DNA of 64,000 bases, taken from contig JAFOLH010000003.1 of NCBI GenBank assembly GCA_017419405.1, positions 62,001 to 126,000 of the forward strand, given 5' to 3'. This document shows positions 34,246 to 41,947 of the stretch, one piece after another. Origin of the DNA: Renibacterium sp. (GTDB lineage: Bacteria > Actinomycetota > Actinomycetes > Actinomycetales > Micrococcaceae). The translations under genes were made by a program, and so were the position numbers. A model generated the notes under the pieces. The model had not been told where the DNA came from. It worked only from the letters and a program-made list of their open reading frames with translations, and made no database searches. The stretch's first letter is position 1. Each line of letters starts with the position of its first letter.

Positions 34246-35058
34246 ATGCCCGAAGTGAATACCCATGTCGCCGAGCTGCCCTCGGCCACCTCGGGCCACC
34301 CGGGCGAGGCTGCATTTTTCGACGTCGACAATACCCTGATGCGCGGCGCCAGCCTGTTCCATCTGGCCCGGAAGATGTATCAGAAAAAAGCCTTCACGCT
34401 CCGCCAGGCCTGCGGTTTCGCCTGGAAGCAGGCGAAGTTCATCTTGCGCGGTGAAAACCTGGATGACATCCATTCGGTGCAGAACTCCGCCTTGACCCTC
34501 GCGGCGGGGATCCAAGCGGACTTCGTCGCCCAAGTGGGCCAGGAAGTCTACGACGAAATGATCGAGTCGAAGATCTGGCCGGGTGCCCGGGCGCTGGCCG
34601 AGCAGCATTTGCGCGTGGGCCGCAAGGTCTGGCTGGTCACTGCGACGCCGATCGAGGTGGCCCAGGTGATCGCCTCGCGCTTGCAGCTGACCGGCGCCCT
34701 CGGCACCGTGGGTGAAATCGAGGACGGGGCCTATACCGGCCGATTGGTCGGTGAGATCCTGCACGGGCCGGCAAAAGCCGTCGCGGTGCAGGCTTTGGCC
34801 GAAGAACATGGCCTGGATCTGGACGGCAGCTGGGCGTACAGCGACTCCTACAACGATATTCCGTTGCTGTCCCTGGTCGGCCACCCGGTGGCGATCAACC
34901 CGGACAGCAAACTGCGACGTCATGCCCGGGACCACAATTGGCCGATTTACGACTTCCGCGCCGGCCGCCGGGCCGCGACCCTGGGATTGCGCGCCGCGAC
35001 CGTCGCAGGGGCGGTCTACGGCCTCTGGCGCGGCTTCAGCCGGATGCGCCGGCACTGA
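34246..35058 (+). CDS. HAD-IB family hydrolase (SerB1-like)
   Basis: Phosphatase of the haloacid dehalogenase superfamily, subfamily IB, 270 residues. Motif I FFDVDNTLM (nucleophile Asp about residue 25), motif II VWLVTATPIEVAQ, and motifs III/IV in SDSYNDIPLLSLVGHPVAINPDSKLRRHA. Similar to Mycobacterium tuberculosis SerB1; whether it acts on phosphoserine is uncertain. C-terminal hydrophobic-basic tail may bind membrane. Leaderless start with TAAACT (34233-34238) 7 nt upstream. Confidence 0.9.
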   Translation: MPEVNTHVAELPSATSGHPGEAAFFDVDNTLMRGASLFHLARKMYQKKAFTLRQACGFAWKQAKFILRGENLDDIHSVQNSALTLAAGIQADFVAQVGQEVYDEMIESKIWPGARALAEQHLRVGRKVWLVTATPIEVAQVIASRLQLTGALGTVGEIEDGAYTGRLVGEILHGPAKAVAVQALAEEHGLDLDGSWAYSDSYNDIPLLSLVGHPVAINPDSKLRRHARDHNWPIYDFRAGRRAATLGLRAATVAGAVYGLWRGFSRMRRH

Positions 35059-35067
35059 CCCACCCAC

Positions 35068-35139
35068 GAAGATGCATCTTCGGCTTGTCGATGTGTTTTC
35101 TGTCGTCAAAATTGCATCGCTGGGCTGAAGATGCATCTT
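35068..35139. repeat. Pair of GAAGATGCATCTT palindromes flanking a hairpin
   Basis: GAAGATGCATCTT occurs at 35068 and again at 35127, 59 bp apart. Between them lies a further dyad (CGATG ... CATCG, about 35089-35118) containing TTTTCTGTCGTCAAAA. The whole block follows the HAD gene stop by 9 bp. Confidence 0.8.
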
Positions 35140-35199
35140 TGGCGAGAGGCAGGCCGTTTGGTCCCCGGATTTTGAGCCAGCACGGGTTACGGGCACGTA

Positions 35200-35229
35200 A
35201 AAGGCCCGTCATTTCCATGACGGGCCTTT
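35200..35229. terminator. Bidirectional terminator
   Basis: Perfect 13-bp stem (AAAGGCCCGTCAT and its complement) around TTCC, between the HAD gene and the oppositely directed bS22 gene. Confidence 0.93.
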
Positions 35230-35247
35230 GAGCGCTGAGGCGCCGTT

Positions 35248-35346
35248 TTACTTCTTGTTGCGGCGCTGGTGACGAGTCTTGCGAAGCAGCTTACGGTGCT
35301 TCTTCTTCGCCATCCGCTTCCGGCGCTTCTTGATTACTGAACCCAC
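35248..35346 (-). CDS. bS22-type small basic protein (AURKAIP1/COX24 domain)
   Basis: A 32-residue peptide, too short for ordinary ORF calling: starts MGSVIKKRRKRMAKKKHRKL and ends RRNKK, with about half its residues basic. This is the AURKAIP1/COX24-domain protein found in actinobacterial ribosomes (bS22 in mycobacteria). Start is a GTG with AGGAC 5 nt upstream. In M. tuberculosis its homologue also neighbours an excisionase-like HTH gene, as here. It most likely binds the ribosome. Confidence 0.92.
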   Translation of the reverse strand: MGSVIKKRRKRMAKKKHRKLLRKTRHQRRNKK

Positions 35347-35447
35347 AAAGTCCTCACAAACGTCTCTTCCGGCAACAGCCAATCGACTGCGAGCGCCAGA
35401 GTGTCTTAAATAAAATGTCCGACTGGATCCCTACTAGGGTACAGCCT

Positions 35448-35660
35448 TCAAGCAGTGTCCGCCGAACCGTGCAGTCCAGCAGCCCGCAGATGTTCGTTCA
35501 CGGCGTTCTCCGGAACCCGGTAGGAGCGTCCGAACCTGACCGCCGGGAGTTCTCCGGAATGCACCATCCGGTAGACCGTCATTTTGGACACACGCATCAC
35601 CTCGGCGACTTCTGCCACGGTCAGAAATCGCACGTTGGAAAAGGTGTTCGCCTCGGCCAT
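35448..35660 (-). CDS. Excisionase-family (MerR-like) HTH DNA-binding protein
   Basis: 70 residues, a single winged-HTH: VRFLTVAEVAEVMRVSKMTVYRMVHSGELPAVRFGRSYRVPENAVNEHL (about residues 8-56). This is the BldC-like/excisionase type, not a phage excisionase by context. The ATG at 35660 is chosen since AAGGAAG lies 6 nt before it; an earlier in-frame start at 35696 lacks such a site. Conserved neighbour of the bS22 gene. Probably a housekeeping developmental or promoter-binding regulator. Confidence 0.88.
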   Translation of the reverse strand: MAEANTFSNVRFLTVAEVAEVMRVSKMTVYRMVHSGELPAVRFGRSYRVPENAVNEHLRAAGLHGSADTA

Positions 35661-36177
35661 ATCTTGCTTCCTTAGGTCAAAGAGTTGAAAACGCAACCCA
35701 TGACGGCGAGACGCTCAACCAGCCACTCATCCGCTCAGAGATACTCTAGATGCTGGAGTGACCAAAGTGAAAGTGCTTTACCATAACTTTACACAGCAAC
35801 CGGTCAACGCCACGGCGACATCGGGAAGTGGCCGGTGCGGGAGCTAACCGCAACCACTCACCCATTTGTGACCTTCAGCGGCTCGTTAGCCGCCAAAACC
35901 CGTAAGGCCAGGCCATTCTGTGGTTAACCACCGGGTAAATCAGGGTTTGGTCAAACTCGAAAGCTATAAATATAAACCTACCGAGTTGCACCGCGGCAAC
36001 CGCCATATGCAGCGGGCAAACAACTCGGGAGCGACGATGCTCCTTCCTGTGCTGTTATTGGGGGCGAGGAAGTAGCTCCAACTCCGGTTGGACCGTCGCG
36101 ATGGGCAGCATAGCGGGGTGGTCCACGGAGCGGTTCCGTCCGTGGGCCACCCCTTCGGCGGTGGCGAAGAGTCCGGC
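35661..36177. other. 517-bp intergenic region with a candidate small RNA
   Basis: No coding frame is convincing. A plus-strand promoter-like pair (TTGGTC at 35947-35952 and TATAAA at 35971-35976, 18-bp spacing) is followed by a stem CCGAGTTG ... CAACTCGG (35981-36028) and then GGAGC-GACGAT-GCTCC (36028-36043). Another hairpin (36117-36151, GGTGGTCCACGGA and TCCGTGGGCCACC, one unpaired base) ends the region and probably terminates the LAL regulator gene. TGGTTAACCA occurs at about 35922-35931. Confidence 0.45.
36117..36151 (-). terminator. Probable terminator of the LAL regulator gene
   Basis: GC-rich hairpin 26 bp after the stop codon, with 12-13 bp arms around a 9-nt loop. No clear T-run follows, so it is rated moderate. 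Confidence 0.55.
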
Positions 36178-39015
36178 TCAGCCGCCGGTGAGGCCTTCCA
36201 GCGAGCGCAGATTCACCACGTTCCCGCGGTCCGGCGCGTCCCGAGGTGCTCCGGATTCTTCATTGATCAACGCCACCAGGTGGGCCCGGGAGGAAGCCCC
36301 GGTCTTTTTGTAGACATTGGTCAGCCTGGTTTCGACCGTCCGCAACGAGACACCCAGCAAAGCGGCGATCTCCTTGTTGCGCAACCCGCTCAATACCCGC
36401 TCCACGACTTGGTGCTCGCCGGGCGAAAGTTTCCGCATCAGCTCGGCCCCCCTGGCCGGGGCGTCCGGACCGGCTACCGGCAGATTCGCCGTCGGCTCCG
36501 GAAGCGGTGCGCCCAGAATGCTCCGGGCACCGTCCTTGCCGAGCGCCGAGCGCAACCGCGGCACGGTGCCGCTACGGCCGCGCCGGTCGATCGGCGGCCG
36601 CTCGGACCAGGAGGGCACCCCGAGTTCCTCGAACAAGACCTTCGCTTTGTTCTTCTGCTGCTCGCTCTGCGCCAAATAGCCCAACTCGCGCAAGCGCTCG
36701 GAGAAATCCAGCAGGCTGCGGGCCTGTTCGTAGCCGGTGCCCAGCTCCCGCGCGAGTTTGATGCCCTGCCGGAAGAGTTGCAGCGAAAGCTCGCCGTCGG
36801 CAACCAGTGCCCGGCATCGGGCCGCGACCAACGTGGCCCAGAGCGAGGGAGTCTGCCGATTGCGCAACTCCAGGTCCATCATGAACCGCTTGGCCTCTGC
36901 GGACCGGCCCAACGCCACCAGGACTTCAATCAGATCGCCCTCGTAGCGCAGGAACGCCGGGTTCAGTTTTCCACCGCCGGATTCGTGCACTCGGAGAAAA
37001 TGGTGGAACGCTTCCTCGAATCGGCCGTGCGCGAGCGCATGCCTGCCGCGCAGCGCCGAAATCCGGGCCGCATTGATCCAATTCCCGCCTCCGCTGGCGA
37101 CCGTCAGCACCGCGTCGATGTGCGTCTGCGCCGCCGCCTCGTCATCCCGGACCAAAAAGTACCAAGACCGCAGGATGTGCAGATAGGTTACATGGAACTG
37201 CCTGACGTCCGGCGACGAATGCAACGATTCGACGGCTTCTCCGGCCCGGTGGAAATTGCCGACGCGCATTTCGTTCTCGGTCCGGAAGAATCTGATGGTT
37301 TCCAACCAGATCGGCTTGGGCGGCGGAGTTCTGCTGAGCAGCGAATCGAAGACCATCCGACTCTCTTCATAGCGTTCGGCGAAAGTCAGCGACCGGCCGA
37401 GCATCATCAGCACCGGGATCGGTATTTCGCGCAGCCCGACGGCGGTCACCGCTTTCAGCTGCTCGGTGGCCGGGGTTGGATCTCCGTTCAGCACGGATAC
37501 CGTCATCAGGGCGAACCGGTGCACGCCATTGGCGACTTCGCCGGCCATCGGGACCAACGGCTCGGCCAGCTTGAGCATCCGTTCGGCCAACTTCATCTCC
37601 CACCTTTCGGCGTGGAAGATCGTCACCATGCTGGCCAGCTCCAGGCAGAGATCCGGAAACTCCGTGCCGTACTGCTTGAGCACTCCGGCCACGTCCCGGC
37701 TGTTCAAGTCGTGGGTGGACATGTACCGGATCCGGATCAACTGGTGCATGCTCCGGATCCGGATGGTCGGATCACTGGAAAGCTCGGCAGCCTTGCGCAA
37801 GTACCGCGAGGCGTAGGCCAATTCGCCCATGTCCACCATCGCAGTACTGAGATCGCAGAGCAGATCTGAAATCTCCTCGGTTTCGAAACTCAGCAGCAAG
37901 ATCGCCCGGTCCGCGTACGCCGTCGCCAAGCCGCTGTCGCCGCGTTCGACCAACTCCAAAGCGGTGCTCAAGAGCATCCGGGGCGAGGTCTCACCATCGT
38001 GCAGGAAGCTCGAGTGCCATTGCTCCAGGCTGGATTTGTGCTTGCGGTGCGCCTTTTCCAATTGCTCATGCAGTCTCTGCCGCTCCACGGCGGCCACCGA
38101 AACGTACAACGCACACCGCAGCACGGCTTGCCGCATCCGGATGAAATCGCCGGCGCGGACCAGAATCCGGCGGGCCAGCAACTCGTCGAGCGCGGATTGG
38201 TGTTCGGCCAGAATCTCGCGCAAAGCCACTTCGAGGTGCACGGGAGCGGTACTCACCAACCGCACGACCTCCTTGCCGCAGTCGTCCTGCGCGGCGAGCA
38301 GGGTCTGCGCTGCGAAGGCGGCCCGGGGGCCGAATTGCACCGGATAGGTCATCGGATCCCGGCCTTGGCGTTCGGCCTCGGTCAAGGCTTCCAGGCCCTC
38401 GCGCAAATACACCGGGATTCCCGAGGCAATCACCGCAATGATCTGGATGGCCGCAGGATCGGTGCCGGGTTTGGCCAGACGATGACCCAGGAGAATGCTT
38501 TTCGTCGGATCGAGCTCCGCCAAAGCGAGCTCCGGGAGCAACGAAAACGGCCCACTGGGCTCCAGCTCGGCCAAGCTCAAGATCAGCTTCAGCCCGGTGC
38601 CGCCGAGCCGGCGGGCCAAGAAGCCCAGAACTGCTTGACTGGAATCGTCCATGATGTCGACGTCGTCGATCGCCACCGTCGTCGGCGGCAGTTCCATCGC
38701 AGTGAGCCGGGACAAAAGCTCCTGCGCGGCCCGGAACGGCCCCTCGGTGCCGGCCCAACTCAGGTCACTCGACAGCGCCTGCGCCTGCGGATCGCGCAAT
38801 GCGGCGAGGAAGGCGGACAGCCCGGAGAATTCCCAGGCCCGCTCGGCCGGATTCGCCCGGACGAGGATCACGCCCTCGGCTTCTTGCGAAAAGCGTTCCA
38901 GCAAATAGGTCTTGCCCAGACCGGCGTCACCGATGACCACCAAGGCAGATTCGGTATCGGCAGCATTGACTTCGATGAGCCTGCCGAGCTCCGCGACTCG
39001 ATCAACCGTTTTCAT
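36178..39015 (-). CDS. LAL-type LuxR family regulator (AAA ATPase plus HTH)
   Basis: Very large one-component regulator of about 945 residues. N-terminal STAND/AAA domain: Walker A VIGDAGLGKTYL (about residues 25-36) and Walker B TTVAIDDVDIMDD. A long helical TPR-like central part (about 330-830) follows. The C-terminal LuxR HTH reads LSPGEHQVVERVLSGLRNKEIAALLGVSLRTVETRLTNVYKKTGASSRAHLVALI. The ATG at 39015 is preferred: GAGGT lies 8 nt before it. Regulators of this class are often pathway-specific activators; nothing here identifies the target. It stands alone between an intergenic region and the divergent-facing lldR gene. Confidence 0.9.
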   Translation of the reverse strand: MKTVDRVAELGRLIEVNAADTESALVVIGDAGLGKTYLLERFSQEAEGVILVRANPAERAWEFSGLSAFLAALRDPQAQALSSDLSWAGTEGPFRAAQELLSRLTAMELPPTTVAIDDVDIMDDSSQAVLGFLARRLGGTGLKLILSLAELEPSGPFSLLPELALAELDPTKSILLGHRLAKPGTDPAAIQIIAVIASGIPVYLREGLEALTEAERQGRDPMTYPVQFGPRAAFAAQTLLAAQDDCGKEVVRLVSTAPVHLEVALREILAEHQSALDELLARRILVRAGDFIRMRQAVLRCALYVSVAAVERQRLHEQLEKAHRKHKSSLEQWHSSFLHDGETSPRMLLSTALELVERGDSGLATAYADRAILLLSFETEEISDLLCDLSTAMVDMGELAYASRYLRKAAELSSDPTIRIRSMHQLIRIRYMSTHDLNSRDVAGVLKQYGTEFPDLCLELASMVTIFHAERWEMKLAERMLKLAEPLVPMAGEVANGVHRFALMTVSVLNGDPTPATEQLKAVTAVGLREIPIPVLMMLGRSLTFAERYEESRMVFDSLLSRTPPPKPIWLETIRFFRTENEMRVGNFHRAGEAVESLHSSPDVRQFHVTYLHILRSWYFLVRDDEAAAQTHIDAVLTVASGGGNWINAARISALRGRHALAHGRFEEAFHHFLRVHESGGGKLNPAFLRYEGDLIEVLVALGRSAEAKRFMMDLELRNRQTPSLWATLVAARCRALVADGELSLQLFRQGIKLARELGTGYEQARSLLDFSERLRELGYLAQSEQQKNKAKVLFEELGVPSWSERPPIDRRGRSGTVPRLRSALGKDGARSILGAPLPEPTANLPVAGPDAPARGAELMRKLSPGEHQVVERVLSGLRNKEIAALLGVSLRTVETRLTNVYKKTGASSRAHLVALINEESGAPRDAPDRGNVVNLRSLEGLTGG

Positions 39016-39142
39016 CGCCACCACCTCGGTTGTCCACTCCGGCCCGAGCCGTTGCCGGAGTACTGCTGTCTATCTTGGTATAACAGTATTTCTAAATAGT
39101 GCCATGCCCGGAGCAACAACTTGCCAATTCATAGGTTGATAT

Positions 39143-39850
39143 TCAATTCGTCGGCCCGGTGAACCGCCCGGTCCGCAGATCCTGGTAAAACCCCTCGATG
39201 TGTCCGGCGACCAAATCCGACGCTTCGCGGGATCGTCCGGATTGAATCGCGGCGAGGATCCCCCGGTGCTCGGTGTGCAGCCGGGCTGCCACGGCAGGCC
39301 ATTGTTCCTGGCCGTCCGTAGCGGCAGAGATATAGCCTTTGATGCCCTCGCGCAAGGAAAGCATGATTGCGCTGACCACGGCATTTCCGGCGGCTTCGGT
39401 CAGGGCAAAGTGGAATCGCACGTCGAGCAATAGGAATTGTTCGATCTCCTCTGGCCCGAGCCGCTCCATGGCGGTCAGCAATTCCGCTGCCTCGGGCAGC
39501 GCCGGCGAATCGGGCGCAGCATGCAGGCAGGCCCAACTCTCGATCATGATCCGGGTCTGCACCATGTCCGCGACCGGGAGATGCGAACTTGCCACGTGCA
39601 ATCGCAACGCGGAGCCGAGCGCCGTGGAGGGGTCCGCGATGATGGTGGTTCCGGACTCCGGCCCGGAGCCGACTCCGGAACGGGCCACCCCCAGGGCTTC
39701 GAGGACCCGAATCGCCTCGCGCACCGAAGTCCGGGACAGGCCGAACTGCTCGGCCAGGGCGCGCTCTCCGGGGAGTCGCTGCCCGATCGCCAAGCTGCCG
39801 GCACGCAGTTGCTCCTCGATCCACCCGAGCACCAATTGATGGGTCCGCAT
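39143..39850 (-). CDS. GntR/FadR family regulator, probable LldR
   Basis: 235-residue repressor: winged HTH (LRAGSLAIGQRLPGERALAEQFGLSRTSVREAIRVLEALGVA, about 17-57) and an FCD ligand domain with metal-binding His/Asp positions (FHFALTEAAGNAVVSAIM, LHTEHRGILAAIQSG, HIEGFYQDL). Divergent from lldD. Two sites of the FadR-type pattern TGGTnnnACCA lie in the intergenic region, so it probably represses lldD and itself and responds to lactate. That specificity is inference. Confidence 0.9.
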   Translation of the reverse strand: MRTHQLVLGWIEEQLRAGSLAIGQRLPGERALAEQFGLSRTSVREAIRVLEALGVARSGVGSGPESGTTIIADPSTALGSALRLHVASSHLPVADMVQTRIMIESWACLHAAPDSPALPEAAELLTAMERLGPEEIEQFLLLDVRFHFALTEAAGNAVVSAIMLSLREGIKGYISAATDGQEQWPAVAARLHTEHRGILAAIQSGRSREASDLVAGHIEGFYQDLRTGRFTGPTN

Positions 39851-39864
39851 GAAGCCATGCTATC

Positions 39865-39916
39865 TGTGGTTGGACCACATCGGGTAAAGTGCAGGCAACA
39901 CTGTGGTCCAACCACA
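39865..39916. promoter_or_regulatory. Two FadR-type operators between lldR and lldD
   Basis: TGTGGTTGGACCACA at 39865-39879 and TGTGGTCCAACCACA at 39902-39916. Both are perfect inverted repeats of TGTGGT and ACCACA with 3-bp centres, and their centres are 37 bp apart (about 3.5 helical turns). They suit cooperative binding of a GntR/FadR dimer. Confidence 0.88.
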
Positions 39917-39938
39917 TCCGATCGACGACGGAGGACGA

Positions 39939-41174
39939 ATGAGCACACCACCAGCACTGCGCCGACGACTGCCCGATGTCCAGGCTTTGGGCGAGTTGAT
40001 GAAATTCGGCTTGCCCAGCTTCGGCACGGAAGCCCGGCTGGCGAAGGCCGCCACCATTTGGGACTTGCGCGCCATCGCGAAGCGCCGCACGCCGAGCGCG
40101 CCCTTCGACTACACCGATGGTGCCGCCGACGGCGAAATCACCATGAACCGGTCCCGCGAGGCCTTCCGGCAGATCGAGTTCCACCCCGCGGTGCTGCGCG
40201 ACGTCGCCGAGGTCGATCTGCGCACCGAGATCCTGGGCCGGACTTCCAGCATGCCTTTCGGCATCGCCCCTACCGGCTTCGCCAGGCTGATGCAGTCCGA
40301 GGGCGAATACGCCGGGAGCGCGGCAGCTGCAGCGGCCGGCATCCCCTTCACGCTTTCCACTTTGGGCACCGCCTCGGTCGAAGAGGTGGCGGCGCATGCG
40401 CCGCAAGCCCGGCGTTGGTTCCAGCTCTACGCGACGCAGGACAAAGAACGCAATCTGTCTTTGATCCAGCGAGCCGAGGCGACCGGAAACGACACCATCA
40501 TGCTCACCGTAGACACCGCCGTCGGCGGTCTGCGTTTGCGCGACGTGCGCAATGGAATGACGATTCCGCCGCAACTGAGCCTCAAAACCGTGCTCGACGC
40601 CTCCTACCGGCCGGCTTGGTGGTTCAACTTCTTGACCCGGGCGCCCCTCGAGTTCTCCTCATTGAGCAGCTTCGAAGGCACCGTTTCCGAACTGCTCAGC
40701 AGCGCCTTCGACCCCGGCCTGGATTACCAGGACCTGGAATGGCTTCGTGCCAACTGGCAGGGCAACCTTTTGGTCAAGGGCGTGCAGACCGTCGCCGACG
40801 CGCAACGGGCCATGGACCACGGAGCCGACGGCGTGGTGTTGTCCAACCACGGCGGACGGCAGCTGGACCGGGCACCGCTGCCCTTCCACCTGTTGCCGGA
40901 GGTCAGAAAAGCCCTCGGCGAAAAGGCCACCGTGATGATGGACACCGGAATCATGTCCGGCGGGGACATCGTCGCGGCCATCGCTTCCGGTGCGGACTTC
41001 GTCTTGATCGGCCGGGCTTATCTGTACGGGCTGATGGCCGGTGGCGAACGCGGGGTCAGCCGGGCTTTGGCGATCCTGCAATCCGAAATCACCAGGACCA
41101 TGAAGCTGCTGGGGGTCTCCACGGTCGCGGAACTCAACCCGGATCACCTGAACCAACGGGCGGAAACCGTCTGA
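39939..41174 (+). CDS. lldD: FMN-dependent L-lactate dehydrogenase (LldD family)
   Basis: Oxidises L-lactate to pyruvate, feeding electrons to the respiratory chain. About 411 residues of the alpha-hydroxy-acid-oxidising fold: FDYTDGAADGEITMNRSREAF, MPFGIAPTGFARLMQSEGEYA, RWFQLYATQDK, GIMSGGDIVAAIASGADFVLIGRAYLYGLMAGGERGV and the catalytic SNHGGRQLD (His/Arg). AGGAGGAC precedes the ATG at 39939. It might instead use another 2-hydroxy acid; the lldR-like partner supports lactate. Confidence 0.92.
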   Translation: MSTPPALRRRLPDVQALGELMKFGLPSFGTEARLAKAATIWDLRAIAKRRTPSAPFDYTDGAADGEITMNRSREAFRQIEFHPAVLRDVAEVDLRTEILGRTSSMPFGIAPTGFARLMQSEGEYAGSAAAAAAGIPFTLSTLGTASVEEVAAHAPQARRWFQLYATQDKERNLSLIQRAEATGNDTIMLTVDTAVGGLRLRDVRNGMTIPPQLSLKTVLDASYRPAWWFNFLTRAPLEFSSLSSFEGTVSELLSSAFDPGLDYQDLEWLRANWQGNLLVKGVQTVADAQRAMDHGADGVVLSNHGGRQLDRAPLPFHLLPEVRKALGEKATVMMDTGIMSGGDIVAAIASGADFVLIGRAYLYGLMAGGERGVSRALAILQSEITRTMKLLGVSTVAELNPDHLNQRAETV

Positions 41175-41221
41175 AACCGGCCTGCCGGGCGACCGGCGCT
41201 GGTCGCCCGGCAGACCGGTTT
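41174..41221. terminator. Bidirectional terminator
   Basis: AAACCGGCCTGCCGGGCGACC pairs with the matching right arm with one bulged base on each side, around GGCGCT, between the lldD stop and the ArsR stop. (The left arm is quoted in full here only as its first 20 bases plus C.). Confidence 0.85.
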
Positions 41222-41682
41222 CAGGATTCCTTGCGGCGACCGAACTTCGGCAAGTTGGCCAAAAGATCCGCAGCTTTGGTCGCTGCCCGGCCGACGCTTC
41301 GGCCGATCTGCTGCGGCATGGACTCCGGATCCCCCTCCGGGATCGGCAGCTCATTTTCCGCTACCGCCACTGCGGCGGAAGGCTCCGTGGCAGGGTCCTC
41401 GACGAGCACCGGGCGAGTGGACGGCAGACCGAATCCGTCCAGCCACTGGCTGATCCCGTTCAGCGGGGCGGTTTCGAGTTTGTAGTAGCGGCGCTGCCCT
41501 TCGGCCCGCATCGTGACCAGGCCGGCTTCGCGCAGAACGCGCAAATGTTTCGAGACCGTGGGCTGGCTCGCGCCGAGTTCGTCGACCAATTCGCCCACTG
41601 CCTTGTCGCCATCACGAAGCGCCGCGAGGATTTCCCGACGGGTCTGCTCGGCAAGCACGGTAAAGACATCTTCGTTCACCAT
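41221..41682 (-). CDS. ArsR family HTH regulator
   Basis: 153 residues. The ArsR winged helix occupies residues 1-75: VFTVLAEQTRREILAALRDG, VGELVDELGASQPTVSKHLRVLREAGLVTMRAEGQRRYY. There is no metal-binding Cys pair. The C-terminal 70 residues are an extra tail (LPIPEGDPESMPQQIGRSVGRAATKAADLLANLPKFGRRKE) absent from short ArsR repressors; its role is unknown. Neighbours are lldD (convergent) and the repeat element at 41753. Target unknown. Confidence 0.85.
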   Translation of the reverse strand: MVNEDVFTVLAEQTRREILAALRDGDKAVGELVDELGASQPTVSKHLRVLREAGLVTMRAEGQRRYYKLETAPLNGISQWLDGFGLPSTRPVLVEDPATEPSAAVAVAENELPIPEGDPESMPQQIGRSVGRAATKAADLLANLPKFGRRKES

Positions 41683-41752
41683 GGAACTACCCTAGCGATA
41701 TATACGCCAAAAGGCATCTGTGCCCCAAGCGAGCACCTGCGCCCCAGCGAGC

Positions 41753-41946
41753 CGACACGATGGGAGTGCCCCAATAGAGTGGGGCACTGGGCCCACGGCA
41801 TCGAGGGCCCCGGGCCGAGCCCGCGAGGTCTGGGAGATGCCGGGGAGGTCCCCATCGTGGCGGCTAAGCGAGCGAAGAGGGTTCCCTGCCTGAGCCTGCG
41901 AAGGAAAGGGGACTTCGCGAGCGCGACACTATGGGAGTGCCCCAAT
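41753..41946. repeat. Interspersed repeat, copy C (after acuC)
   Basis: Bounded by near-identical 23-bp direct repeats (41753-41775 and 41924-41946, 22 of 23 identical; core ATGGGAGTGCCCCAAT). A small hairpin AGTGCCCCA ... TGGGGCACT (41765-41788) is followed by a segment (41789-41863) closely similar to 48668-48741: both share GGGCCCACGG, GGCCGAGC, GCGAGGT, GGGGAGGTCCC and CGTGGCG in the same order. The element ends 1 bp from the acuC stop codon. Confidence 0.82.
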
Positions 41947-41947
41947 C

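Noticed and set aside
35448-35660. Phage excisionase gene as sign of a prophage
   Set aside because: No integrase, capsid or attachment site nearby, and the gene is a conserved neighbour of the bS22 gene in actinobacteria.
41765-41788. Transcription terminator of acuC
   Set aside because: The hairpin has no T-run and belongs to a repeat unit also found after topA; termination may still occur, but the unit is better treated as a repeat.
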